Assembly (NCBI GenBank): GCA_029237695.1
Contig: CM055266.1
Span: forward strand, 121,448,569 to 121,512,568
Length of the DNA: 64,000 nt
Reading direction: 5' to 3'
Source: Conchocele bisecta
Lineage: Eukaryota; Mollusca; Bivalvia; Lucinida; Thyasiridae
Shown piece after piece: positions 35,901-45,732 of this stretch. A program made the position numbers and the translations under genes. Below the pieces are notes generated by a model. It made no database searches and was not told where the DNA came from. It was given only the letters and a program-made list of their open reading frames with translations. The first letter of the stretch is position 1. Each line of letters begins with the position of its first letter.

Positions 35901-36819
35901 GTTTTGCTGCCGACAAACTTTTGGCTATTAAACACATTAATACATTGTGGTAGTTTTCATATTTCCGTCCGTCTGTAAGATTTGCATTAAAGTTTTCTGG
36001 TACCCATCATCTCTGCAAGCATAAGTCGGATTGACTTGAAACTTCATAATATACCTGTTTATCATCATCCATATTTTCATTCTATAACCCACCATGTGAC
36101 TTTCATGCCCAAGTTCAAGGGCAAATGACTTTAGACTATATTTGTTGGTCGGACCAGGCGGTGGCCGGGGGTATCGGTGAGCCCCTGTCCACTTGTTGTA
36201 GTTGCATTTTGCATAACCTTTTTACTCTGCATTTGGAATATCAACGAGTATGTTCCAATTGAAACAGTTTTGTACTTAACTTTTTTTCAGTTAAAATAAG
36301 TGGGAAAAATATTATGAATGTGCCTTATCTGGATTCTAAACATTCTGTAACTAGAAAATGTGGCCGATCGATGCACTTAGGGCCCCTATTTGAGAAAATG
36401 TTACAAAAACTTTCAACTTCATGTAAATAAACAGACAGACGGACTTAGAAACTGTTACAAAATAAATAAACCCACAGACGGACGAACGTACGATCAGTAG
36501 CGACGGTAATTGTATTAATGTGGAAGGATGTATCATTACCAAGTAATACATGTGTGCAATATGAAGATATTAGCTGAAGGCAAAGAGAAATTATAGGTGC
36601 TTTGAGAAACTCCTACAGAAAAACTTTCAAATAAATAAACAGTCAGACAGACGGACGGACGTACGATCAGTAGCGAGGGTAATTGTATGAATATTGGAAT
36701 GATGTATAGTTACTTAGGAATTCATGTGTGCAATATGAAGATATTAGCTGAAGGCAAACAGAAATTATAGGTGATTTGAGAAACTCTTTTACAAAGACTT
36801 TCAAAAAATAAATGGACGG

Positions 36820-36858
<39 letters not shown>

Positions 36859-37119
36859 GGGCGAAACCTATAGATTCTCGGCGGGGCCCTAATTATGGGA
36901 ATTGTAACCATTTTACATCCCTGCTATGTATTATTCAACTATGGCTGACCTTGCAGTGACGAGGCTGCAGACTTCAAGCAGGAAATGATACGGCGGTTAG
37001 AAGTCCGTGGTCGAATCAAACCTCCACCAGAACATTTGGTCGAAAAGCAAGAGGCCTCGCTGAAACGTCGCGAGGAGGCGCTGGTTGGTGAGGACAAGCG
37101 AGTAAACATCACGTCTTGA
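29740..37119 (+). CDS. MRPS33: Mitochondrial small ribosomal subunit protein mS33, whole coding span, 2 exons
   Basis: Spliced coding sequence is 29740-29951 and 36957-37119, 375 nt and 124 residues (human is 106). mS33 is a metazoan component of the 28S mitochondrial ribosomal subunit, nuclear-encoded and imported. Exon 1 begins MSKSKYAIRMARLSDRIFG and ends with ...LMNGLRYHGLYR, following the family pattern (S-x-YA-x-RM-x-RLS-x-R-x-FG ... YP-x-H ... L-x-x-LR-x-x-GLYR). Exon 2 continues DEAADFKQEM and a basic, charged tail. The start has A at -3. A CAG at 29684-29686 could be the acceptor of a spliced 5' UTR; just after it lies a tiny ATG-ATG-TAA frame. The single intron is 7.0 kb and almost wholly repeats. 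Neighbours are unrelated genes. Confidence 0.93.
29976..30216. mobile_element. MITE family T3
   Basis: TTAA|CCCTTTCAACACC ... GGTGTTGAAAGGG|TTAA. The interior has GATGAGACGTAACGAGCCGG, the family hallmark. Starts 24 bp after the MRPS33 exon 1 donor. Confidence 0.88.
30217..30887. other. Intronic DNA, one short hairpin
   Basis: Within the MRPS33 intron. AGCATAGCCCCA and TGGGGCTATGCT form a hairpin at about 30622-30660. Nothing else recognised. Confidence 0.5.
30888..31296. mobile_element. Element with GCGCGGATCC-type ends
   Basis: GCGCGGATCCAGGATTTCGG at the left, CCCCCCTGAATCCGCCCATG at the right as an imperfect inverted repeat. Inside, a 38-bp-spaced direct duplication of GAGCGAGCTGCAGCGCTAGT. 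In the MRPS33 intron. Confidence 0.65.
31380..31690. repeat. Family Q fragment
   Basis: TTCAGCCCTGAAATTAGAAT, CACACCAGTCACTTGGCCCC, CCCACCTGCCACCCAC near the right edge. Confidence 0.75.
31962..35302. mobile_element. Composite pearl-like element with two kinds of tandem unit
   Basis: Left hairpin CCCCCGGACTCCGTCGGGGG at 31975. Units of about 155 bp (GGAGCATAACTCGA, CCACGACCCG, AATGACAACTCTTG) at 32037-32650 and again at 34950-35260; between them a poly-T-rich block and seven units of about 170 bp at 33700-34860 (CTCTACCGCCCTGTGCCAAA, GGGTCAAGGTCACATACTT). Ends near GGGGAGGGGGATACACATGC. Fills much of the MRPS33 intron. Confidence 0.82.
33502..33583. repeat. Perfect-arm palindrome
   Basis: ACAATTATTGACTAGTGAGC facing its near-perfect complement, centre ATATTC/GATTATATT near 33545; cruciform-capable. 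Confidence 0.85.
35325..35735. mobile_element. Small pearl-like element
   Basis: Hairpin ATGCTCCCCA ... CCGGGGAGCAT at 35330-35361, then two units of about 170 bp sharing CAATATCAACTTGAAAC-like text, CATATACACATTGATC and AAGGTCAA, ending CATAAGGGAGCATTTG. Confidence 0.75.
35890..36355. other. MRPS33 intron, dispersed fragments
   Basis: GTCTGTTCCATGTTTTGCTG and CCGACAAACTTTTGGCTATT also occur at about 63715. 36000-36180 carries text related to the 35325 element (GACTTGAAACTTCATAA). Confidence 0.5.
36360..36895. repeat. Three tandem units of about 170 bp ending in a GACA microsatellite
   Basis: Each unit has GACGGAC(GG)ACGTACGATCAG, ATGTGTGCAATATGAAGATA and TTAGCTGAAGGCAAA. A (GACA)n run at 36826-36860 and GGGCGAAACCTATAG at the end. 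About 60 bp upstream of MRPS33 exon 2. Confidence 0.82.
36957..37119 (+). CDS. MRPS33: MRPS33 coding exon 2
   Basis: Begins after CTGACCTTGCAG; its first T completes CGT (Arg71). It encodes 53 residues, charged and basic (KQEMIRRLEVRGRIKPPPEH), with TGA at 37117-37119. A variant polyadenylation signal AATATA lies at 37132-37137. Confidence 0.92.
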
Positions 37120-37261
37120 ACTGTGTCATTTAATATATTTGTTTTACACTTCACACATCTTGATTGTTTATTATACCCTACTCAGTATTGATGGCAGTCT
37201 GGGGGCATTATAATTTGCACCTGTCCATCCATCTGTCCGTCACACATTGCTTGTCTGGCAA

Positions 37262-37935
37262 ATACTTCTCACCACACCAGAGTCACTTAGCCGAACTCCC
37301 TGAGGGATGGGTTGTGGCCTAGGGGTTAGAACACCTGACTTTCAATCCGGAGGTTGTGGGTTCAAACCTCGACTTAGGCATCACAAATACTTTCATAGTA
37401 TTTCCACCCCACTGGTCTGTCGGATGAGACTTTAAACTGTGGTCCTCTCTATATGACCTTAGCTGTTGCCGTGATGTTAAACCCATTCACTTTCTTTTAG
37501 GCCTACTCCCTAAAAGTAATATGATTATTACTAATCCTACTACTTTTATAATAGGAATAACTGGATTCAACTGTCAAGCAACAGGAAAACCAAAACTGTA
37601 CCGGAGAGCCTAACCAGGGATATTGGATCCCGGTAAGGATGTACCCCATCGTGTTTAACCTGCTGCATTGGGGGATGGGTGGAAAGAAATATATCCAGTC
37701 CTGAAATTAGAATAACCTGACCTGGTGCCAGGTCCATACCACATCAGTCACTTGGCCCCTTCCCCTAAAAGTAACAGGATTGTGAATAATCGTACTACTC
37801 GCATACATGTAAGGGGTATAACCAGATTCAACTGACGCATACAAGAATGCTCACGGCCAAACCAGGTCTCCGGTCGGGATTCCGGTAAGGATGAACCCCG
37901 ATCGTTAAAATTACCTCTGCATGCTCCCACCGCGT
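37262..37935. repeat. Family Q elements (two consecutive, the first split by a SINE)
   Basis: CACACCAGAGTCACTTAGCC before and ACTCCCTAAAAGTAATATGA after the SINE belong to one family-Q copy. A second copy runs from TCCTGAAATTAGAATAACCT (37699) to CATGCTCCCACC (37931). Confidence 0.75.
37301..37499 (+). mobile_element. tRNA-derived SINE
   Basis: GGGTTGTGGCCTAGGGGTTA (A box TGGCCTAGGGG), AGAACACCTGACTTTCAATC, B box GGTTCAAACCTC, then the non-tRNA part GGATGAGACTTTAAACTGTG and GATGTTAAACCCATTCACTT with a T-rich end. About 199 bp, like the uninterrupted length of the 9523 copy. No cloverleaf tRNA is intended: this is a SINE head. Confidence 0.85.
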
Positions 37936-37967
37936 TGATTAAAATATTGTCGAAATCAACCCATATC

Positions 37968-38402
37968 CAGGTGCGTGATCTCGTGGTTACAACAACAACA
38001 ATAATGGCTCAACGTGTTGAAAGCACCCACTCCAAAGTAAGTATTATTTGATATTTTCCTTAATAGGCAACGGATTTTGATGAAATATGGCACAAGCAAA
38101 CACGTCTTCATGAGCTGCATTTGGTGGTCCCGGGAGTTCAGCACATACTCGTGTCGTGTGAAGAATCGATTTCCGTGTCGGTAGAGTAGACACGGAAATT
38201 GTTTCTTCGCAAAAACGACAAAAGTTTGGGCCAAAGTACCGAGACCACCAAATGCAGCTTAACAAGACGAGTTTGATGCGTAATATTTCATAAAAATCCA
38301 TTACATAATAAGAAAAAAAATAAAAGAATACAAACTTTGAATCGGATGGCTTCTGGAAGTTTCAGTACTTGTTGTTGTTGTAACCACGTGATCATACACC
38401 TT
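37968..38402. mobile_element. Foldback family V, full copy
   Basis: GTGCGTGATCTCGTGGTTAC at the left, GTAACCACGTGATCATACAC at the right; inner arms CGATTTCCGTGTCGG and CCGACACGGAAAT-like. Other copies: 39940-40245 (partial), 40585-40952, 53373-53750. Confidence 0.87.
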
Positions 38403-38467
38403 GAATATGGACTTGATGTTGACCGAATGTTCTTCGTCCTTTGACATGGACATTTAGCCTAGTTCTT

Positions 38468-38640
38468 TCAGATATGGTGTTTAACGACCTGTCAACAGTT
38501 GAGGACATTTAGGGTCAGGTTAACCTGACTTCCAATCCCGTATTTCACCTGTACGGACGGGTGGAAATCTCAAAATCAGATCTATTTATATGAAACATTC
38601 ATATTCAGCCCTGCAGATACGAGATCAGCCAGGTCCTTAC
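38468..38640. repeat. Family Q fragment
   Basis: GGTGTTTAACGACCTGTCAA, ATTTAGGGTCAGGTTAAC, TATTCAGCCCTGCAG. Confidence 0.65.
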
Positions 38641-38679
38641 TTCTAAACATCCTGATTATTTGCATGATAAATTAGTACA

Positions 38680-38755
38680 TACAGCGACACCTCTAAACTG
38701 GACACCCTGGGAGATCCCCAGGGTGTCCGGTTTAGAGATGTTCCACTGTAAATCA
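38680..38755. mobile_element. Short hairpin, pogo/Tigger-like ends
   Basis: ACCTCTAAACTGGACACCCT and its complement AGGGTGTCCGGTTTAGAG, flanked by CCACTGTA. The words CAGTGGAACCTCT and CCGGTTTAGAGAGG recur at 41274-41430 and 51646-51713. Confidence 0.6.
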
Positions 38756-39096
38756 GGCATATGACCATTCTGGGACATAGTTATGTCTTTTACAATCATG
38801 AACATGCATTATTATCTGAGATGCGTTACCAAGAAACCTCTCAAAATGAGATCACATATATTTTCTTGGTGTCTGGTTTAGAGGTTCCACCGTACCAAGT
38901 ATTTTTATAAGCACAGGTCCCAACGATCACCAAACATTGTATAAATCACTCAGCCTTATTGTATGTTTGGTCAGTGTAGATATCTCTCCTGATCAGCTAA
39001 CATATTCACACCGTTTATCATTAACAGTTCGGGAATGTTCCTCCAAAATCAATAATGTAAGTGTAGACCCACAGGCTGATCTAGGGCTACTCAATA

Positions 39097-39338
39097 TGAA
39101 CCCTTTCACCCCTACGTAACTAAAATAGATTTTGATAGGTTATTTTGCAAGCAATCCAATCGTTACAAAATGATTTTCAGACTAGTCCATTTATGAAAAG
39201 GGAATGTTTTTGCTCTCAAAAATATGAAAATTAATTGCAAAAAGTGCAGGTACTGATAAGACGGCTCGTCATGAGCCGTCTCATCTGAATATACACTGCC
39301 AATACCACAATACAGGCCTGTGGTGTTGAAAGGGTTAA
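39097..39338. mobile_element. MITE family T3, reversed
   Basis: CCCTTTCACCCCTACGTAAC at the left; GGCCTGTGGTGTTGAAAGGG|TTAA at the right; GACGGCTCGTCATGAGCCGTC palindrome inside. Confidence 0.85.
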
Positions 39339-39939
39339 TATTTTCATTTGTTGGAAGTGAACTAAAATGTGAAATGTATAGTAAACTCATTTTATTGCAA
39401 AAAGACATCAGAACCCGTACAGGAAATATAGTATGCTTCATTGCACCTATGAATGATTTTTATCCATTAATTCCCACCGCATCAAATTAAATTCTCTCGA
39501 CTACCTTAATAAATAAAAAATCTCTAATTCCCATGGGTAGGATTAGGGTTTTCCTATATATTGTTTCGGTGATCTAATTCCAACCTTTGGGTTTTGCTCA
39601 TCATGTATTCCTGCAACGTCGGGCTAAGCGGATGCTGATAGGTGCATTACATCCACAATATTTGCTGAAAATTACTGTGAAATTTGACATAAATTATGCA
39701 AATAGGATAGCACGTGCTCAAGTATTTTCCAAAATGCATCTTCTTTTTTTTTAATTACCCTTCACATGGATTGCAGACGTGATAATGAATACGATGAAGT
39801 ACAATAACAACTCCGCCCATGCTAGCTGAAAAACAAATATCAACTGGTGGAAATAAATGTTGACATGATTAAAAGTTACATTCTTGCTATGATCAGGGTC
39901 AAAAATATTGCTCGATTCTGACTGGTGCTCTCCCAAGGT

Positions 39940-40470
39940 GTATGATCACTTGGTTACAACAAGTACTAAAACTTTCAGAATTGCCCTCCGATTCAAAGTA
40001 TGTATTTTATTTTGTCCTTATTATGTAACAAATTTTGATGAAATATGGCGCATCAAATGCGTCTTGTTAAGCTGCATTTGGGTCTCGGTACTGTGACCCA
40101 AACTTCTGTCGTTTTCGCTTCTGTCGTCTACGGACACGGAAATCCCGTGTCTACAGACATGGAAATCGATTCTTCAAAAGAAGTATGTATGTGCCGAACT
40201 CCCGGGACCACCAAATGCTGGTCATGAAGACGTGTTTGCTGCGCAAATTTGACCTTGAGTAAAGGGGCTGCATGAATGGGCTGTAGAATGATTCGATTTT
40301 GATTTATTTCTATTTACCGGCCCATCAACAGCTAAGGTGGGCTAACGGGCTCGACTCTCACATACAAGAATGCCAAAAATGTATCTGAGGGTCAAACCAG
40401 GCATATCGGGATTCCGTTAAGAATGAAACCCATCGTTAAAATTTAATGTACCCTTCGCATGCTGGAGAAT
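39940..40470. repeat. Partial family V then family Q fragment
   Basis: 39940-40245 holds TGATCACTTGGTTACAACAA through GACCACCAAATGCTGG; from 40310 AACAGCTAAGGTGGGCTAAC to CCATCGTTAAAATT is family Q. Confidence 0.65.
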
Positions 40471-40584
40471 TGAATTCGTGGATAATGACAAATGAAGTTG
40501 CTAGCCAATCCAATTTAAGCTAACACAGATAGTAGGTAGCCGAAAACTTTTACGCAAATCTCGGACAGACAGGGTCAAGGTCCA

Positions 40585-40952
40585 TGATCACGTGGTACAA
40601 CAACAACAACGTCGCCCACTCCAAAGTAAGTATTATTTGATATTTTCCTTAATATGCAACGGATTTTAATGAAATATGGCGCAGCAAACGCGTCTTCGAG
40701 AGTTGCATTTGGCGGTCCAGGGAGATCGGCACAGACTTATGTCGTTTTCGCAAAAACGACAGAAGTTTGGGCGAAAATACAGAGACCACCAAATGCAGCT
40801 TAACAAGACGCGTTTGATGCGCCATATTTCATCAAAATCCGTTTATGGTTATGTAATAAGGACAATATAAAATATGTACTTTGAATCAGATGGATTCTGG
40901 AAGTTTCAGTACTTGTTGTTGTTGTTAGTACCACGTGATCATACACCTTGGG
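40585..40952. mobile_element. Foldback family V, copy
   Basis: CATGATCACGTGGTACAACA at the left, ACCACGTGATCATACACCTT at the right; inner TTGGCGGTCCAGGGA / AGACCACCAAATGCAGC arms. Confidence 0.83.
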
Positions 40953-41273
40953 GGTGGCAATGACTATACATGTAAGTACCTCAAAAACTATTTTTTGGTT
41001 ACATAAAAAATCAACAGAAATAAAATGCTTGGCCGAAGTAACTCACAAACTGGCCAGAACAAGCATATGATGATTTACTATTTATTTCAATGTAATGCTA
41101 CAAATGCATTTGGAGAGGGTGGACATCGGATATTGGAGCACGGAGATTTGAGCCGACACCATACGGTGTAGTGGAGAAAATGTATGTGGGTTATATATAT
41201 GTGACTTTCTGCTTATTGAATTTGTGACAATTAGGCGGCCTTCGACCTCGGCAAAATTGATTTTAGTTTAAAC

Positions 41274-41430
41274 TACAGTGGAACCTCTAAAATCAATAAA
41301 ACATGTGATTTTATTTTTGATAAGTCATCAGGTCATAATGTCTGTTCGTGATCGCATATCACACAACTATGGCTTTAAATGATCAAATACCTGATCCCAG
41401 GGTGTCCGGTTTAGAGAGGTTTCACTGTAT
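41274..41430. mobile_element. Short element with pogo/Tigger-like ends
   Basis: TACAGTGGAACCTCTAAAAT at the left, GGTTTAGAGAGGTTTCACTGTA (reverse of the same) at the right, 157 bp. Confidence 0.65.
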
Positions 41431-41498
41431 TTATTTTACAACAAATACAATCGCGATAGTACAGAGCCCCACAGGGGACATGGATTTTTTTTATTGAT

Positions 41499-41665
41499 TT
41501 GTTCCCTTAATTTAACAACTTGTTCCCTGAATTAACAATGTATATGTTCCCTCAATTTAACAATTTGTTCCCTCGAATTAACAATGTTCCCACGATATAA
41601 CAATTAGTTCCCTCAAATTAACAATTCGTTCCCACAAATTTCAATTTGTTTCCTCGATTTAACGT
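41499..41665. repeat. Degenerate 20-25 bp tandem repeat
   Basis: About eight units of the type TTGTTCCCTCAATTTAACAA. Confidence 0.85.
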
Positions 41666-41811
41666 ATGATAGCACTTAAACACATGCTTTCGTTGGCATA
41701 GATGGGGACATTGGGGTGGTCCTTAATGTGGGAGGAAACCAGAGTACCCAGAGGAAACCCACATGTCCGGTCTGGCGACCACCATACTATCTTACATACC
41801 GCCCCTGTCGA

Positions 41812-41972
41812 TGGATTGATTATTGGTGTTTATCGGAGTATCAACAGCTAAGGTCATTTAAGGCCGGGCCAACGGTTTGGACTATCCCGTATTTAACCAG
41901 TTCATAATGAGGGAAATTTCCAAAATCAGAACTGAATATTTAGAGAAAAATATATATTCAGCTCTGACTGCC
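41812..41972. repeat. Family Q left part
   Basis: TTGATTATTGGTGTTTATCG, CAACAGCTAAGGTCATTTAA, TATATATTCAGCTCTGA. A close relative is at 57123-57275. Confidence 0.75.
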
Positions 41973-42551
41973 CCGGTCGAGGATCGAATCTGGGAGCATT
42001 GGTTACCGATTGCACTAGCTGGATGGCATGTGATTATGTGCTCAAAGAAGTTTCAACATTACACGGCCAGATCTCCAACCTCCAATACCTGATACATGTA
42101 CACATAATTCTAACCTATTTAACCCATTTCATGCTAGAAACTGATACACAGGTATCAAAATTTACAAACATTTTCTTTTCTATTTACTTTATTTACTTTA
42201 TTTCACAATGAAAGTATATTTTGTTTCCACTCATTTGAACCGGCAACAACACATACTTTTGATGTGTAAATAATTTGTTTCTACTACATGTATTAAGAAA
42301 ATAGTTTATCTTTGGCATGAAATGGGTTAACATACAATATGATGATGATTGTAAAATCATTTTTTGATGAAGATGAGTATTGAGTGACTCCTGCAAAGAA
42401 ACTGATGCCATTCACAATATAATCGGTGAAACTGTAGTCCAAACAATTAGATCTTTCCTAATAGTACCGGTAGACAGAAGATGGCCATCCTAACCAATGG
42501 CTACACTGTAAAATGCGTGCTCTTGTGGCACAAAGATGTACACTACAGAGG

Positions 42552-42684
42552 CAGGGATTCCGCTGGCGATCGCCACTTTCGCAATTGGCGATAAAAATAA
42601 ACAATTGGCGATAAAAAATGACAATTGTTTTTTTGAATATTTATTTTTGAAGTGGCAATTTTTTTTTCCCCAGCGGAATCCCTG
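42552..42684. mobile_element. MITE family C, complete
   Basis: CAGGGATTCCGCTGG and CCAGCGGAATCCCTG are perfect 15-bp inverted ends. Exact target duplication CAGAGG at 42546-42551 and 42685-42690. 133 bp. Confidence 0.92.
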
Positions 42685-43185
42685 CAGAGGAACATGCTAA
42701 ACAAGAGAATGGGGCGGTGCACAGGTCAAAAGGACACGTCCACTGACTGGCCGACAGATTCAAGCTTTCAATAAATTGTGATTCAAGCTATTTAATTTAA
42801 TGTTTAAGTGTTCAGTGTATACAATACAGACACTACTGGTTGATGTATATCAAGATCAGGATTATGCAAATTGTGATTATTGTAAACCCAGATCAGCCTG
42901 CACTCAACAAGCTTAAGGTCTGATCAAAGTTTACACTGTCCTTCATTCAGTCAACAATTTATTGAATCCTTTCCAACACTGTAGAACCCCAATCAAAAAG
43001 TCTGCAAACGGTGTAGATCCAGGTGAGCCGGCTCATAACGAGCCGTGCCATCGGGACCTGCTTTATTTGCGGATACATTACAGCGAACCTCCATGAGGCC
43101 ACTACAACATGACCCTCTTCGTAGCAGCCGATATTTTATATTGCAAATGGACAATTGCCTCTATTTTACCTCCCAACAACAGCCA

Positions 43186-43352
43186 GGGCCCGGTTGTTCA
43201 AAACACCAGTTAGCTGAACGGACTTAAATCCTTAACGGACTGTTAAATCCTTAACTGAATGGTTAAAATCTCCGTTAAAACAGAGATTTTAACCATTCAG
43301 TTAAGGATTTAACAGTCCGTTACGCTAACGGATGTTTTGAACAACCGGGCCC
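43186..43352. mobile_element. Long palindrome with GGGCCCGGTTGTTC ends
   Basis: GGGCCCGGTTGTTCAAAACA at the left and the exact inverse at the right; arms near-perfect apart from about 20 extra bp in the left arm; centre CCGTTAAAACAG near 43275. Confidence 0.9.
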
Positions 43353-43486
43353 AGTTTTGTATCTTCCCATGGATGGCTGTTGGTGAGGTTGCACTGTATT
43401 TTCGGGAGTGTCCATTCCGGTTATTTAAAAAATATTACCCGTCTAGATGATTATGGCAGCCGGTCAGGTGCTGGGGAGGTTAGATC

Positions 43487-43732
43487 TTTCACCCGTTCAA
43501 CACCACAGACCTGTATAGTGGTATTGGCAAAAAGTGTAGATCCAGATGAGCCGGATCATGACGAGCCGTCTCATCAGGGTCTACATTTTTTTGCAAGTAA
43601 TTTTCATATTTTTGAGAAAAACACCCCCTTTTCATAAATGGACAAGTTGGAAATTAATTTTGTGACGATTGATTTAGTTGCAAAATTGACATATCAAAAT
43701 CCATTCTAGTTACTTAGGGGTGAAAAGGTTAA
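43487..43732. mobile_element. MITE family T3
   Basis: ACCCGTTCAACACCACAGAC ... TTAGGGGTGAAAAGG|TTAA; the family hallmark GATGAGCCGGATCATGACGA inside. Confidence 0.85.
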
Positions 43733-43845
43733 ATATCACATTGCAACAATAGAAGAACCAATCCACCAGATTACTAGAATGCCTTACAGCATGTGAATGG
43801 AGAGAACACGTCGGACCAGATGAAAGTGTATTCTGATTTGTGTCT

Positions 43846-44378
43846 GTGACTGGAGAAATGAGACTTATGGGATTTGTAGCCAGTGTAGCTCCTGATAAAA
43901 TAGCACACTCCTGATAACGAGATTTATCCCGTCAACACAGTGCGTATGTGCCGTGAAACACGGTGCCGTGAAACATTTTTGATATCCAGTCAATACTATT
44001 TTTGCATTTTACAGCCATGTGTAGAGGTGTTGACGGGATAAATAGAATAGTAGGTTAGTGCCGTGAATGGGATAAAATATCCGTGCGAACACTAACCTAC
44101 TATTCTCTATCTATTTTCCTTATTACAGTATATGTTGTGACCAGTTCAAATGAGTGGTCACAACATATACTTCTGATGAGAAATAAAGACATTCTTGAGC
44201 CTTGCCGGATATTTTTTCCCATTCACGGCACTAGCCTACTATTCTCTATAAACCGTGTGCTAGAAGCAAGACGAGCGATTCATTGATGGAATGGCGGATG
44301 CAGGCCGATGTGGATCTACACTGATCCACACTGCCCGCAAAAACATAAGACCCATTTCTCCATTCATAGCCACATACC
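43846..44378. mobile_element. MITE family G split by a nested element
   Basis: Left half CTGTGACTGGAGAAATGAGA to CACTCCTGATAAC (43918); right half CATTGATGGAATGG (44281) to CATTCATAGCCACATAC (44378). The insert 43921-44268 has its own inverted repeats: TTATCCCGTCAACAC / GTGTTGACGGGATAA, GAATAGTAGGTTAGTGCCGT / ACGGCACTAGCCTACTATTC, and GTTGTGACCA / TGGTCACAAC. Confidence 0.8.
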
Positions 44379-44934
44379 TGTTCGGTAATGTATCTATCTA
44401 ATCGATGGTGTTATATAGTTCTGTAAAAACATATGGCTGTCCTGAATTGTGTTGGGATTTTACATAAACTATATCATGGATTGGCTGAAATACGTTGTGT
44501 CTATCATAAACAAATGCAGATTGTAAATAATAAAAAAAACAAAGTTGGTTACCATGGTTACTGCACGAGTGCAGTGAAACATGGTTGTAGGCTTGTAGCA
44601 AACAAAATATTATCACAAACATACTTGGAGACAATTCTAATGAAATTCCAAGATATGTTTTCATGGAAAACAATGGTTGTAACAAACACAAGATTATCAC
44701 AAACATCAATATCACAGTAACTTCTTGGTGTATGCTTGGTAGTTTTATGCTACACAAATTATTTACATGTAGCATGTAGTTGTGGAAACATACTACTACC
44801 TTACTCTCATACCATACATACACATAAATAATGTTAAGTTCCCCCCGCAACTACACCACCGCCTGTGCTAATCTTGCCATTTTATGTCAATTGTTTTATT
44901 TCAAAACTAGAGAAAGTGAGCAGGGGCTCATGTA

Positions 44935-45060
44935 TACCCCCGGCCGCCGCATGGACCGACAAATAAAAACTTTAACGCGGACGGACGGACAAACAGAATT
45001 ATGAAAACTATATGCCCCGCGACATACTTTGTATGCTGGGGGTATAATAATTGTCCTTGC
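44935..45060. repeat. Dispersed element fragment
   Basis: GTATACCCCCGGCCGCCGCA and CTTTGTATGCTGGGGGTATA form loose inverted ends; GGACGGACGGACAAACAG inside, the GACGGAC style of the pearl-like families. Confidence 0.55.
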
Positions 45061-45061
45061 A

Positions 45062-45240
45062 TACTGTGTTTGAAATCAAACAGCTTGATTGGTTGAGCCT
45101 GAGCTGTGCTACAGCTCAGGCTCAGCCAATCAAACTGCTTGAGTGCGTGCTGAGAATGCCAATAGATGTTCCGAAACGTTGACATCTGGGCAAGATTAAC
45201 GCAGGTGGTTGTGTATGTGTAATGTGGATACTTTGTAAAA
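45062..45240. mobile_element. Foldback element, palindrome GAGCCTGAGCT
   Basis: GATTGGTTGAGCCTGAGCTG / CAGCTCAGGCTCAGCCAATC hairpin at 45083-45130. An inverted relative is at 46510-46690. About 55 bp downstream of the LRGUK stop. Confidence 0.78.
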
Positions 45241-45293
45241 ACCTTCATAAATATAATATAAATACATTTTTATAGCAAATAACCACGGGGGCA

Positions 45294-45732
45294 CTACTTT
45301 AATTCGACAAGCCTTAAATTGTTATTCATCTTTGGTGAGATTGGTGGTAGTATTTTATGCCTGTCAGACCCGGGCCTCTTCAAGGAGCCCTGTGATGACT
45401 GTCGTGGGTTAGAGGGTGGGCGGGGTTCGATGCCTTGAGCCGACTCGCTAAGTAGTTCGAGGGGGTTCACCATCTCTGTAGGGAGTTGTGGGCCCTTGTC
45501 TGTGTGGGGGATGGCGGCCTCTGGGGACCCAGCACGCATGATGACGTCACTCGCGGATGTGAGGCCAGACAGGCTGGAGCTGGCCCCCGATCTGTCCTCG
45601 CTCGAGTCGGAGGATGGCGGGCGGGGCGCGGGGTTGACGGGGGCAGAGTAGGCGCGCCCCTCCTGGCCGAACATGTCCCCCTCCCCCAGCCCCAGCTGGT
45701 CGTCCACACTCTGGGGCGCCGTCTTCGGGTAG
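45294..45732 (-). CDS. LRGUK: LRGUK exon l (last coding exon)
   Basis: 439 nt, 145 residues and TAG. A low-complexity Ser/Pro/Gly-rich tail ([20 protein letters not shown]) ending in a basic stretch. GC-rich relative to its flanks. Acceptor GTGTTGCAG; a diverged family-J repeat begins about 15 bp upstream of it. Confidence 0.85.

Noticed and set aside
37310..37385. tRNA gene
   Set aside because: A and B boxes are present but there is no complete cloverleaf, and the sequence continues into a SINE tail shared with 9523-9869.
44398..44850. 150-codon minus-strand frame
   Set aside because: Low-complexity AT-rich sequence, no recognised motif, no splice context.
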